Origin: Flavobacteriales bacterium
GTDB lineage: Bacteria; Bacteroidota; Bacteroidia; Flavobacteriales_F; PHOS-HE28
NCBI GenBank assembly: GCA_016713875.1
Contig: JADJOI010000003.1
Coordinates: forward strand, 2,604,001-2,668,000
Reading direction: 5' to 3'
Length of the DNA: 64,000 bases
The translations under genes and the position numbers were made by a program. This document shows, piece after piece, positions 41,114 through 50,280 of the stretch; the stretch's first letter is position 1; every line of letters starts with the position of its first letter. A model generated the notes under the pieces. The model saw only the letters and a program-made list of their open reading frames with translations, made no database searches and was not told the origin of the DNA.

Positions 41114-43951
41114 TCACTCCGAGGCGATGTCCTGGCCGAGCAGGGTCACCGACCCGATGCCCTTGGTGGCCGGGAAGCGCTGGCCCTTGGCTTGGTACTG
41201 GTATACGTAAACCCCTGTGGGACAAGGCTGTCCGTTAGCAAATCGGCCATCCCAGGTGCGGCCGAGCTCCTCGGTGGTGAAGACCACGGCCCCCCAGCGG
41301 TCGAAGATGGTGTAGGTCACCTCGGTGAGGCCGTAGCCCATCGGGCCCCAAGCGTCGTTGATGCCGTCCCCGTCCGGGGTGAAGGCGTTGGGGAAGAAGA
41401 GCTGCGCGGAAGGCTGCATGAACACCGAGTCCACATCCGTGCACCCGGCGGGCGTGGTGGCCGTCACCGTGGCCCAGTACTGGTCGCCGTCGGCGAAGGT
41501 GTTCTCCACGGTGGCCCCGAAGGCCTGGGCACCCGTGCTGAAGGTCCAATGGAAGGACTCGGCACCGGGCAGGCACTGGGCCGTGAAGCGGAACTCATCC
41601 CCGCCCAGCTCGCTCACGGTGATGTCCACCACGGGGATCTCCACCACCACGGTCACGGCCCCGGAAACGCTGGCCCCGCAGGCATCGGTCACCGTCACCG
41701 TCAGCGTGGTGTCGCCTTGGGGGAACACGGTCACCGCAGCGGTGCTGTCGCCCGAGGGCTGCCACAGGAAGGTGTAGTCCCCTCCGCCGCCCGATCCACC
41801 GGCGGTCACCGTGGCGCTGCCACCTTCGCAGGCCACGGCCGTGGTGGGCAGCAGCAGCTCCAGGGGCATCGGGGCGTCCACCACCAAGGTGGCGCTGGTC
41901 TGTTGGCCACAGTTGTCGGCGACTTCCAAGGTATAGGTGGCATCGCCGGTCACCGGCACGGTGAGGCTTGACCCGGAGCCGATGGTGTTCCCGGCATCAT
42001 CGGTCCAGGTGTACGTGTACTGACCATCGCCTCCGGTCACCCCGGGGGTCAGGGTCGCCGCATCGCCTAGGCAGGGAACCGTGTAGGGGCCACCGGGGGC
42101 GATCGTCAGCGTGGGCATGTTCGGCGGGCTCACCTGCACGGTGGCCGAGCCCGAGCCGCCGCAGGCATCCTGCACGGTGACCACATAGGCCCCGGGCGAA
42201 CCGGTCGGCACGTTCAGGCTGGTGCCGTTGCCCTGGTTGGTGCCGTTCAGGGTCCAGGCGTAGGTGTACGGACCCACCCCGCCGGCCACGTTCAGCACCT
42301 CCAGCAGCACGCTGCCCTGGCAGGGGAGCTCCACATCCGGCGAGGCGGTGACGGCCAGCACGGCCGGGGGCAGCACCGTCACCGTGATGGTGCCTTGCTG
42401 AACACCCGCGCAGTTGTCGTTCACGGTCACCGTGTAGGTGCCCGGGGCGGTGGCGTCCACCGGGATGGTGGTGCCCGTGCCCACCGGGTTGCCGTTCAGG
42501 GTCCAGCTGTAGGTGAAGGGAGGCGTTCCACCCGCGACGTTCAGCACGCTGAGGTCGGCGGTGCCCTGGCAGTCGAGTGTCACGTCCGGGCTCAAGGTCA
42601 GGGTCATGGGCGGGCTGAAGGGGGCTCCGACCACCACGTCTTCCTGCACGCTGCCGCCACAGTTGTCATCCACCGTCAGCACGTAGGTGCCTGGGGCCGT
42701 GTTGGGCACGGTGATGGATGTGCCGTTGCCCACGGGCGCTCCGTTGAGCGTCCATTCGTAGGTGAAGGGCGCCGTGCCGCCGGTAAGGCTCAGCACCTCC
42801 AGGTCCACCGAGCCGCTGCAGGGTAGGTTCAGGTCCGGGGTCACGGTCAGGTTCATCGGCGGGCTCACCGGCGCGCCTACCACCACCGGCTCCTGTACCA
42901 CCGCGCCACAGCCGTCGGTCACGGTGGCCACGTAGGTGCCCTGCTGGCCGGGGCCCACGGTGATGGTCTGGTTGGTGCTCACCAGGTTGCCGTTCAGGAA
43001 CCACTCGTAGGTGTAGGGAGGCGTGCCGCCGTTGACGTTCAGGATGCTGATGTCCACCGAGCCGCTGCATGGGAGGTTCACGTCGGGCGAGGTGTTCACC
43101 ACGGGCTGGGCGCTGGCAAAGCTGCCGCCCTCCAGGAACACGGCCGAGTCGTACAGGTCGTCACCACCGTCGCCGATGGCCAGCTTGATGTGGTAGGTCT
43201 GTCCGCACTGCACCTGGGCACTGGCGGTCAACACGGAGGTCATCCCATCGTAGGTGATGGTGTTGCCGAGGAAATTATCCACGTAGTAGGCGCTGTTGGC
43301 CACCCAGTTGGGGTCGGCGGCGGCGCAGTTGAACGGGTCGCATCCGTTCAAGGGATCTCCTGCCGCACCTCCGTTGAGCGTGTTGATCGTCACCGGCACG
43401 CTCGTCCCTGGGATCTGGGCCAGATTGACCGCGTTGTTCGAGTAGGGGCCGTTGATGCCCGGGCCGCTGAGGAAGAAGCCGAAGGCGTCGTTGACCAACG
43501 CGCACACATACTCAGGATACTCCTCCGAGGCGAACACGAAGCGGAACTCGATGGCGTTGCCGGTGGGCACGAAGTCGAATTCCAGCACGGTGGCATCGCT
43601 GATGAGGACTCCGGAAAGCAGGGCCAGATCGGGGTCGGTGCCCGTGAACAGGCCGGCGCTGGCGAAGGTCATGTCGCCCATGCCAGGGGCGTCGTTCACG
43701 TTGCCCGTGGCCAGGATGATGCCTGAGGCCAGGCCCAGGTTGGTGCCGTTGGCGGTGAAGGCGCCGCAGCCGGGCTGTCCGCCGGGTGCGCCGAACATGC
43801 CATTGTATTGCACGTTGCTGGCCACCACGCCACCGCCCAGCAGATTGCTCTGCACCAGGTTCTGGGGGGTGGGGGTGTTGTTGATCAGCAGCTGGGCGCC
43901 GAGGGGCAACGTGGCCAGGCCGATCAGGACGGAGAGGAGGGCGCGGGTCAT
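41114..43951 (-). CDS. Choice-of-anchor L protein with T9SS type B C-terminal domain, copy 3
   Basis: 945 residues from MTRALLSVLIGLATLPLGAQ. Choice-of-anchor L domain (PTPQNLVQSNLLGGGVVASN; FDFVPTGNAIEFRFVFASEE), then about six to seven tandem Ig-like repeats of about 80 residues built on one template (LPCSGSVDISILNVNGGTPP, YTYEWFLNG, GTYVATVTDGCG), and the type B C-terminal domain (FFPNAFTPDGDGINDAWG; VTYTIFDRWGAVVFTTEE). The Ig-like repeats are similar to one another at the DNA level, which suggests recent internal duplication. First gene of the three-gene cluster. Confidence 0.88.
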   Translation of the reverse strand: MTRALLSVLIGLATLPLGAQLLINNTPTPQNLVQSNLLGGGVVASNVQYNGMFGAPGGQPGCGAFTANGTNLGLASGIILATGNVNDAPGMGDMTFASAGLFTGTDPDLALLSGVLISDATVLEFDFVPTGNAIEFRFVFASEEYPEYVCALVNDAFGFFLSGPGINGPYSNNAVNLAQIPGTSVPVTINTLNGGAAGDPLNGCDPFNCAAADPNWVANSAYYVDNFLGNTITYDGMTSVLTASAQVQCGQTYHIKLAIGDGGDDLYDSAVFLEGGSFASAQPVVNTSPDVNLPCSGSVDISILNVNGGTPPYTYEWFLNGNLVSTNQTITVGPGQQGTYVATVTDGCGAVVQEPVVVGAPVSPPMNLTVTPDLNLPCSGSVDLEVLSLTGGTAPFTYEWTLNGAPVGNGTSITVPNTAPGTYVLTVDDNCGGSVQEDVVVGAPFSPPMTLTLSPDVTLDCQGTADLSVLNVAGGTPPFTYSWTLNGNPVGTGTTIPVDATAPGTYTVTVNDNCAGVQQGTITVTVLPPAVLAVTASPDVELPCQGSVLLEVLNVAGGVGPYTYAWTLNGTNQGNGTSLNVPTGSPGAYVVTVQDACGGSGSATVQVSPPNMPTLTIAPGGPYTVPCLGDAATLTPGVTGGDGQYTYTWTDDAGNTIGSGSSLTVPVTGDATYTLEVADNCGQQTSATLVVDAPMPLELLLPTTAVACEGGSATVTAGGSGGGGDYTFLWQPSGDSTAAVTVFPQGDTTLTVTVTDACGASVSGAVTVVVEIPVVDITVSELGGDEFRFTAQCLPGAESFHWTFSTGAQAFGATVENTFADGDQYWATVTATTPAGCTDVDSVFMQPSAQLFFPNAFTPDGDGINDAWGPMGYGLTEVTYTIFDRWGAVVFTTEELGRTWDGRFANGQPCPTGVYVYQYQAKGQRFPATKGIGSVTLLGQDIASE

Positions 43952-44119
43952 GGCGTGGGGGTCGTTCGTGGGGCGAAACAAGCGCCGGTCCGGGGGTGAG
44001 GGCAGCGGGGCCGAGCAAGTGGCGGGGGTGATCGCGCAGGCGGCGGGCGGCTATCTTGCGGGCCCATTTCCACTGCGAAGGTCCGTAAGGTCCGTTCGTG
44101 GGTCAAATACCGAAATGTC

Positions 44120-45499
44120 GTGAAGGATCTCCTCACCTACGTCGATGCCAACCAGGACCGCTACCTGGCCGAGCTCATGGACCTGCTGCGCATTCCCAGC
44201 GTCAGCGCCGACCCCAAGTACAAGGCCGATGTGCAGCGCTGCGCCGAGGCCGTGAAGCAACGCTTGGTGGAGGCCGGGGTCGACCGTGTGGAGGTGTGCC
44301 CCACGGCCGGCCATCCCATCGTGTATGGCGAGAAGATCGCGGACCCCGCCAAGCCCACCGTGCTGGTATACGGTCACTACGACGTGCAGCCGCCCGACCC
44401 ACTGGACCTGTGGACCTCACCGCCCTTCGATCCGGTGATCAAGGACGGGGTCATCTACGCCCGTGGAAGTGCCGACGACAAGGGACAGTTCTACATGCAT
44501 GTGAAGGCAGTGGAAGCCATGCTGCGCCATGGTGGCCTGCCCTGCAACGTGAAGTTCATGATCGAAGGCGAGGAGGAGGTGGGCAGTGATAACCTCGGCC
44601 TCTTCGCGAAGGCCAACAAAGAGCGACTGAAGGCCGATGTGGTGCTCATCAGCGACACGGCCATGATCGCCAAAGATGTGCCCAGCATCAACACCGGCCT
44701 GCGCGGGCTCAGCTACCTGGAGGTGGAGGTCACCGGGCCGAACCGCGACCTGCACAGCGGGGTATACGGCGGGGCGGTGGCCAACCCCATCAATGCGCTC
44801 TGTGAGATGATCGCCAGCCTGCACGACGCCGACCGGCGCATCACGATCCCGGGCTTCTACGACGCGGTGCGTGAGCTGAGCGCTGCCGAGCGCAAGGCCC
44901 TGGCCGAGGCCCCGTTCGATGAGCAGGCATACAAGAAGGACCTGGCCATTGATGCGGTGCGCGGTGAGAAGGGGTACAGCACCGAGGAGCGCAGCAGCAT
45001 CCGCCCCACGCTCGATGTCAACGGCATCTGGGGCGGCTACATCGGCGAGGGCGCCAAGACGGTGCTGCCGTCCAAGGCCTTCGCCAAGATCAGCATGCGC
45101 CTGGTGCCCGACCAGAAGAGCGAAGCGATCACCCGCCTGTTCCAGGAGCACTTCACGCGCATCGCGCCGCCGGGCGTGAAGGTGGTGGTGCGCCCGCACC
45201 ACGGTGGGGAGGCGGTGGTGACGCCCATCGACTCGGTGGCCTACCGCGCCGCCAGCAAGGCCATGGAGGAGGCGTTCGGCAAGACCCCGATCCCCACGCG
45301 CGGCGGCGGCAGCATCCCCATCGTGGCGCTGTTCGAGGCCGAACTGGGCTTGAAGACCGTGCTCTTCGGCTTCGGGCTCGACTCGGACAACATCCATAGC
45401 CCGGACGAGCACTACGGCGTGTTCAACTACATGATGGGCATCCGCACGATCCCCCGCTTCTTCCACCACTACGCCGCCCTGATGAACGGCCGCGCGTGA
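44120..45499 (+). CDS. M20-family dipeptidase
   Basis: 459 residues starting at a GTG (MKDLLTYVDANQDRYL); the nearby ATG at 44115 is out of frame. M20 metallopeptidase motifs: VLVYGHYDVQPPDP (zinc His and Asp), ARGSADDKGQF (bridging Asp), MIEGEEEVGS (catalytic Glu pair) and a late His in DNIHSPDEHYG. The length and motifs fit the CNDP/PepV-type dipeptidases rather than aminoacylases. A TATCTTGC word about 60 bases upstream may be its promoter. Its stop overlaps the LEA2 gene by GTGA. Confidence 0.92.
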   Translation: MKDLLTYVDANQDRYLAELMDLLRIPSVSADPKYKADVQRCAEAVKQRLVEAGVDRVEVCPTAGHPIVYGEKIADPAKPTVLVYGHYDVQPPDPLDLWTSPPFDPVIKDGVIYARGSADDKGQFYMHVKAVEAMLRHGGLPCNVKFMIEGEEEVGSDNLGLFAKANKERLKADVVLISDTAMIAKDVPSINTGLRGLSYLEVEVTGPNRDLHSGVYGGAVANPINALCEMIASLHDADRRITIPGFYDAVRELSAAERKALAEAPFDEQAYKKDLAIDAVRGEKGYSTEERSSIRPTLDVNGIWGGYIGEGAKTVLPSKAFAKISMRLVPDQKSEAITRLFQEHFTRIAPPGVKVVVRPHHGGEAVVTPIDSVAYRAASKAMEEAFGKTPIPTRGGGSIPIVALFEAELGLKTVLFGFGLDSDNIHSPDEHYGVFNYMMGIRTIPRFFHHYAALMNGRA

Positions 45500-45978
45500 G
45501 CCCGGCACGATCGTTGTCGGCCCGGGGCATGGTCCGCTGGAGCGCTGTGCCGATGCTGATGGGCATGTCCTCGCTGACCGGGTGCACCACGTACCGGGAG
45601 GTGACGGTGGACGGCGTCGAGAACGTCCGGTTGGCGGGCATGGACGCCCAGGGAATGGCGGTGCGGGTGGAGGTGCGGGTCACGAACCCCAACCGCTATC
45701 GCATCCACGTGCACGACCCCGAGCTCGACCTGTACCTGAACGAGACCCGCATCGGCACGGCCGTGCTGGACACGCCCCTGACCGTTCCCGCACGAAGCAC
45801 CTCCACGCTACGCATCCCCCTGCATGCGCGGGTGGACGGCGGTCCGCTGCTGGTGATGGGGCTGGGCATGCTGCTGGGCGACCGGCCGGTGCTCAGGGCC
45901 GAGGGCACCGTGGGCGCCCGGGCCGGCCTGGTGCGGAAGCGCTTCCCGATCAGGCTGGAGGCCCCGCTCCAACGATGA
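45496..45978 (+). CDS. LEA type 2 family lipoprotein
   Basis: 160 residues from a GTG that overlaps the dipeptidase stop (GTGA); an ATG at 45529 (MVRWSAVPML) is an alternative and gives a neater signal peptide. MLMGMSSLTGC is a lipobox, so it is probably membrane-anchored by lipid. The rest is a single LEA_2-type beta-sandwich (VRVEVRVTNPNRYRIHVHD; TPLTVPARSTSTLRIPL). In bacteria these small proteins are of unknown function, sometimes linked to desiccation or envelope stress. Operon with the dipeptidase. Confidence 0.75.
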   Translation: MSPARSLSARGMVRWSAVPMLMGMSSLTGCTTYREVTVDGVENVRLAGMDAQGMAVRVEVRVTNPNRYRIHVHDPELDLYLNETRIGTAVLDTPLTVPARSTSTLRIPLHARVDGGPLLVMGLGMLLGDRPVLRAEGTVGARAGLVRKRFPIRLEAPLQR

Positions 45979-46049
45979 GGCACCGATCCGCACGGCAGGC
46001 TGTGGACGAGGTGCGCGGCGGGCGGCGCCCGGGCGCCCCTGCACCGGCC

Positions 46050-46057
46050 TTACTTTG
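46050..46057 (+). promoter_or_regulatory. Candidate -7 element TTACTTTG for the DUF255 operon
   Basis: One base from TAnnTTTG; five bases before the ATG at 46063, another leaderless-type arrangement. Confidence 0.42.
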
Positions 46058-46062
46058 AACCC

Positions 46063-48183
46063 ATGACGCACCAGCTTCTCATCCCCTGCTGCGCGGCCCT
46101 GCTTCTGTCCGCCGGAGGGTGCGGAAGCGGTGGCACCGACGACCCCGGATCCATGAACGACAGCACCGCACATCGCCACACGAACCGCCTGATCCACGAG
46201 TCGAGCCCCTACCTGCTGCAGCACGCGCACAACCCGGTCGACTGGTACCCCTGGGGGCAGGAGGCCTTCGATTCGGCGCGCGCACAGAACAAGCTCGTGC
46301 TGATCAGCGTGGGCTACAGCAGCTGCCACTGGTGCCACGTGATGGAGCGCGAGAGCTTCGAGAACGACAGCATCGCCGACCTGATGAACGAGCGTTTCAT
46401 CTGCATCAAGGTGGACCGCGAGGAGCGCCCCGATGTGGACCAGGTGTACATGGGTGCCGTGCAGCTGATGACCGGACGGGGCGGCTGGCCACTGAACTGC
46501 TTCGCGCTGCCCGATGGGCGACCGGTGTACGGGGGCACCTACTTCGCCCCGACGCAGTGGCGCCAGCTGCTGCAGGACCTGGGCACCACCTGGGCGCAGG
46601 AGCCCGACCGGGTGCGCAGCTACGCCGACCGCCTCCAGCAGGGCATCGCCGAGCTCGACCTCGTGGTGCTCAATGAGGACCCGGCGCCGTTCTCCCGCAA
46701 GGAGCTCGACCGCTTCGTGGAGGTGTGGGAGAAGCAGTTCGACAACGAGCATGGCGGGCCCGACCGTGCGCCGAAGTTCCCCATGCCGAACAACTACCAC
46801 TTCCTGCTGCAACAGGCGTGGTTGACCAACGACCCCGCGTTGAAGGCCCACGTGAAGCTCACGCTGGACCGCATGGCACGCGGGGGCCTCTTCGACCAGG
46901 TGGGCGGCGGCTTCGCACGCTACAGCACCGACGTGCTCTGGAAGGTGCCGCACTTCGAAAAGATGCTGTACGACAATGCGCAGCTCGTGAGCCTCTACTG
47001 CCAGGCGTGGAGGGCCTATGGCGATCCGGAGCACCGCCGCGTGGTGGAGCGGACGCTGGCGTTCCTGGAGCGTGAGATGCGTTCCCCGGAAGGGGCCTGC
47101 TACAGCGCGCTCGACGCCGACAGCGAGGGCGAGGAGGGCCGCTTCTACGTGTGGACCGACGAGGAGCTGCGCACCGCCCTCGGCGCCGACCACGAGCTGG
47201 CCGTGAAGCTCTACGCCGTGGGCGGGGACGGGCTCTGGGAGCACGGCCGCAACATCCTGCTGCGACCGGTGGACGACAGCACCTTCGCGCAGCGCAACGG
47301 CATCGATCCCGCAACACTGCGCACACGCATCGATGCGATCAACGCGCGGCTGCTCGAGGTGCGTGCCCGCCGTGAACGGCCCGGGCTCGACGACAAGGCG
47401 CTGGTGAGCTGGAACGCGCTCACCGTGCAGGCCTATGCCGATGCCTACGAAGCGTTCGGCACCCCGGCCTACCTGGAGCAGGCGAAGCGCACCATGGCCC
47501 TGCTGCTCGGCCCATGCCGTCGCGCCGACGGCGGCCTGTGGCACAGCTACAAGAACGGCAAGGCCACCATCAACGGCTACCTGGAGGACTACTGCTTCAC
47601 CATCGAGGCGCTGCTGGCGCTGTACGGCGTCACCTTCGACGAGGCGCATGTCCGCGAGGCGGAGAAGCTCGCGGAGTACGCCATCGCCCACTTCCACGAC
47701 AGCACCAGCGCCATGTTCCACTTCACCAGCGACCTGGACCCGCCGCTGGTGGCGCGCCGCAAGGAGGTGAACGACAACGTGATCCCCGCCTCCAACAGCA
47801 GCATGGCCAAGGGGCTCTTCCTGCTCGGCCACCTGCTCGACCGCCCGCGCTACCTCGCCCTCAGCGAGCAGATGCTGCAGAACGTGAAGGGGCAGATGGA
47901 CAGCTATCCGGGGGGATACAGCAATTGGGCCCTGCTGATGCAGGCGCACGTGTTCCCGTTCCACGAGATCGCCATCACCGGATCCGAGGCCGCGGCCCTG
48001 CGGCTCGGTTTCGGCCGGCACTATGTGCCGAACGCGGTCTTCCTGGGCACCACTGCCGGATCGGCGCTGCCCCTGCTGGAAGGCAAGCTGATGGACGGAA
48101 CGTCCACCATTTACGTGTGCCAGAACAAGACCTGCCGGATGCCGGTGGGCACGGTGGAGGAGGCCCTGCGGCAGCTGCGATGA
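46063..48183 (+). CDS. DUF255 thioredoxin-like / six-hairpin protein (SSP411/YyaL type), lipoprotein
   Basis: 706 residues. A lipobox (AALLLSAGGC) follows the start, so it is probably a lipoprotein, unlike most cytoplasmic relatives. The N-terminal thioredoxin-like domain (about 40-200) has HESSPYLLQHAHNPVDWYPW and the CxxC site SSCHWCHVMERESF. The C-terminal part is an alpha/alpha toroid as in glycosidases (GGFARYSTDVLWKVPHFEKM; ALDADSEGEEGRFYVW; LVSWNALTVQAYADAY). The function of the family is not established; a redox or sugar-epimerase-like role has been suggested. Overlaps the next gene by ATGA. Confidence 0.9.
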   Translation: MTHQLLIPCCAALLLSAGGCGSGGTDDPGSMNDSTAHRHTNRLIHESSPYLLQHAHNPVDWYPWGQEAFDSARAQNKLVLISVGYSSCHWCHVMERESFENDSIADLMNERFICIKVDREERPDVDQVYMGAVQLMTGRGGWPLNCFALPDGRPVYGGTYFAPTQWRQLLQDLGTTWAQEPDRVRSYADRLQQGIAELDLVVLNEDPAPFSRKELDRFVEVWEKQFDNEHGGPDRAPKFPMPNNYHFLLQQAWLTNDPALKAHVKLTLDRMARGGLFDQVGGGFARYSTDVLWKVPHFEKMLYDNAQLVSLYCQAWRAYGDPEHRRVVERTLAFLEREMRSPEGACYSALDADSEGEEGRFYVWTDEELRTALGADHELAVKLYAVGGDGLWEHGRNILLRPVDDSTFAQRNGIDPATLRTRIDAINARLLEVRARRERPGLDDKALVSWNALTVQAYADAYEAFGTPAYLEQAKRTMALLLGPCRRADGGLWHSYKNGKATINGYLEDYCFTIEALLALYGVTFDEAHVREAEKLAEYAIAHFHDSTSAMFHFTSDLDPPLVARRKEVNDNVIPASNSSMAKGLFLLGHLLDRPRYLALSEQMLQNVKGQMDSYPGGYSNWALLMQAHVFPFHEIAITGSEAAALRLGFGRHYVPNAVFLGTTAGSALPLLEGKLMDGTSTIYVCQNKTCRMPVGTVEEALRQLR

Positions 48184-49076
48184 GGTGGCTCCGGTCCTTC
48201 GCGATCCTGCTGCCGATCACCACGGCGGCCCAGATGCTACGCGTGGTCCCTTCGGAGCGCGAGGCCGAGCATCCCTCCTGGGACCCGGCCTTCATCGCAC
48301 GCAACGGCATCACGGCCATCACCGGGGTGCCTTCGGTGAAGCCGGACGGCAGGCCCATGCGCGAACTGCCCGAGCGACTGCTCCATCGGTTCGACGAGGA
48401 GGGAAGGCTGGCGTACAGCAACAGCACACGCGGTCGCCCGGGTAGCGGCCTCGACACCACCTCGGTGGCCTGGACCTACGATGCCGTCGGACGAGCCGTG
48501 GCCCAACTGCGCACGGACCTCGCCGGCCACTACCTGCTGGAGATCGCGCTGGACAGCCTCGGACGGCCCGTGAGCGAAACGTATGTGCGCGTGGCCAACA
48601 CCGGACCCGACCGCTACCGGTTCCAGCCGGGCGAGCGCACGGTGATCAGCGATGAGCGGTACGCCTACCGCACCGAGAGCGACACCGCCTGGGTACGGGA
48701 GTACCGCAACAACCTCGGCCTGCCCTACCGCGAGCAACGCCACGCCTACGATCAATGGGGCTACCTGCGGAGCATCGAGGACCGCTACCTGGTGAGCGGT
48801 CGGCGTTCGCGCGTGAGCTTCCGCTACGACGAGAAGGGCCGGCTGGCGGAACGCATCGTGCGACCCGATCTTCGGGAGGCCCGCAGCACCATGGAGACCT
48901 ACCGGTATGACCCCGCCGGGAACCTCACCACGCGGGAGGTGTACCACGATGACCGTCATGTGCGCCATGAGGAGTACCTGTACGAGGAGCACACGATGTT
49001 CCTGAAGGCGCGGCTCACCAAGGACATGGCCACCGGCCAGATCCATGTGGTCCGCTATCATACCGAACGAAGATGA
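48180..49076 (+). CDS. Unrecognised secreted protein with YD/RHS-like strand repeats
   Basis: 298 residues from the ATG at 48180, overlapping the DUF255 stop by ATGA. A signal peptide is visible (FAILLPITTAAQ). The body has repeated YD-type phrases such as RFDEEGRLAYSNS, WTYDAVGRAVAQL, FRYDEKGRLAERI and YRYDPAGNLTTREVY, the pattern of RHS/YD repeats, but it lacks an RHS core and any toxin domain. I do not recognise a family. Middle gene of a coupled three-gene operon with DUF255 and the 22-residue-repeat protein. Confidence 0.7.
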   Translation: MRWLRSFAILLPITTAAQMLRVVPSEREAEHPSWDPAFIARNGITAITGVPSVKPDGRPMRELPERLLHRFDEEGRLAYSNSTRGRPGSGLDTTSVAWTYDAVGRAVAQLRTDLAGHYLLEIALDSLGRPVSETYVRVANTGPDRYRFQPGERTVISDERYAYRTESDTAWVREYRNNLGLPYREQRHAYDQWGYLRSIEDRYLVSGRRSRVSFRYDEKGRLAERIVRPDLREARSTMETYRYDPAGNLTTREVYHDDRHVRHEEYLYEEHTMFLKARLTKDMATGQIHVVRYHTERR

Positions 49077-49588
49077 CACGGCACACCGCTTCCCTCCTGT
49101 TGGCGTTCACGTTGATGTTCGGTGCGGGAAGCGTTCGTGCGCAACAGGCGCTCGTGCGCTGGGCATACGGACCTCTGGCCCGTCCGGGTGATGCGGCCTT
49201 CGTGGTCGAGGGCGGCGCCATCCACACGGCGAGCGGCCCCTTCGGTACCCGCGGTCCATGCGTCTACCTCGTCGAGGGCGACCGGGTGTTCCGCAGCGCC
49301 GACGGCAACTGGTCGCGCGGCGATTGCGCCTACCGTCTGGACGGCCACGGGCTGGTGCATGCCTCGGGGCCGCTGTGCGCGCGGGGCACCTGTGCCCTGG
49401 TGGCCGATGGGCCCGCCGTGTTCCGCAGCGATGGCGCCTTCTGCAGCAAGGCGGAGGCGGCCTTCCGTATCGAGGGCAACGCGGTGTTCCTGGCGGACGG
49501 GGCCTTCGCACGCAAGGGCGACGCCATCCTGATCATCGAAGGGGAACTGAGCCCCGCTGCGCTGCTCGTGATCCTTGCCGCATTGTGA
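49073..49588 (+). CDS. Small secreted protein with five 22-residue repeats
   Basis: 171 residues, ATGA-coupled to the gene before it. The signal peptide ends SVRAQQ. From about residue 41 it consists of five 22-residue units, one after another without gaps, starting AFVVEGGAIHTASGPFGTRG, VYLVEGDRVFRSADGNWSRG, AYRLDGHGLVHASGPLCARG, ALVADGPAVFRSDGAFCSKA and AFRIEGNAVFLADGAFARKG. Shared features are a hydrophobic-x-(E/D)G step, a V/I-(F/H) step and a Gly near positions 14-15. Several units carry Cys at the unit border. A hydrophobic tail (LLVILAAL) ends it. It looks like a small beta-solenoid or half-propeller. No known family recognised. Confidence 0.68.
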   Translation: MTRHTASLLLAFTLMFGAGSVRAQQALVRWAYGPLARPGDAAFVVEGGAIHTASGPFGTRGPCVYLVEGDRVFRSADGNWSRGDCAYRLDGHGLVHASGPLCARGTCALVADGPAVFRSDGAFCSKAEAAFRIEGNAVFLADGAFARKGDAILIIEGELSPAALLVILAAL

Positions 49589-49593
49589 CGCGC

Positions 49594-50277
49594 TCAGGTG
49601 CGCGGCTTCGTCACACCCGCCTCCTTGCCGTACAGCGGGACCAGGTAGGCCGGGTCATCCACAGCACCGGCACGGAGACGCTGCGCGGCCAGGCCCAGCA
49701 CTGCGCGCGCCCACGGACGTACCCCGGGCACATGCACCACACCCGCCGTCGCGGCCCAAAACGCCGATGCTTTGTCCGCGCCGTCGCCGAAGACCAGCGC
49801 TGCTCCCAGGCCCGCCGCCCATTCGGCATCCAGCACGCGGGGCTCCGGCGCGGTCAGGGGCCGACCGTCCGAAGCGAAGGCCGCTGTGAACACCTCCATC
49901 CGCCGGGCGTCGATCATGGGGTGGCGCACCGCTTCGGTCTCCTGTGCGGTGCCCGTGGCATGAAGGGCGGCGGTCAACACCTCCAAGGTGCCCACACCGA
50001 TGAGCGGGCAGCCCAGGGCATGGGCGTAGCCCTTGGCGGCACTGAGCCCGATGCGAAGACCGGTGTAACTGCCCGGCCCGATGCCCACGGCCACGGCATC
50101 CAACGCGGCGAAGCCCACCCCTGCTTCCTGCATCACCTCCTCCGCAAGAACATGCAGGCGTTCGGCATGAATGAATCCTTCGCCCTCCTCGTTGCGTTCG
50201 GCCAGCAGGGCACCGTCGCGGCCCAAGGCCACCGAGCACAGCCAGGTGGAGGTCTCGATGGCGAGCACCAGGGCCAT
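49594..50277 (-). CDS. tsaB: tRNA N6-threonylcarbamoyladenosine biosynthesis protein TsaB
   Basis: 227 residues. ASKHA-fold partner of TsaD in making t6A37 on ANN-reading tRNAs. The N-terminus ALVLAIETSTWLCSVALG and the AVGIGPGSYTGLRIGLSAAK segment are diagnostic. It lies three bases after the TolC-family gene, so the two share a transcript, and it converges on the repeat-protein operon. Confidence 0.94.
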   Translation of the reverse strand: MALVLAIETSTWLCSVALGRDGALLAERNEEGEGFIHAERLHVLAEEVMQEAGVGFAALDAVAVGIGPGSYTGLRIGLSAAKGYAHALGCPLIGVGTLEVLTAALHATGTAQETEAVRHPMIDARRMEVFTAAFASDGRPLTAPEPRVLDAEWAAGLGAALVFGDGADKASAFWAATAGVVHVPGVRPWARAVLGLAAQRLRAGAVDDPAYLVPLYGKEAGVTKPRT

Positions 50278-50280
50278 GGC

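Noticed and set aside
35923..43730. Very long plus-strand frames opposite the T9SS genes
   Set aside because: They are antisense shadows of high-GC coding DNA; their peptides are His/Gly/Val-rich and domain-free, while the minus strand has complete T9SS proteins.
48180..49076. RHS-type toxin
   Set aside because: YD-like phrases are present, but the protein is only 298 residues, with no RHS core, no C-terminal toxin domain and no immunity gene.
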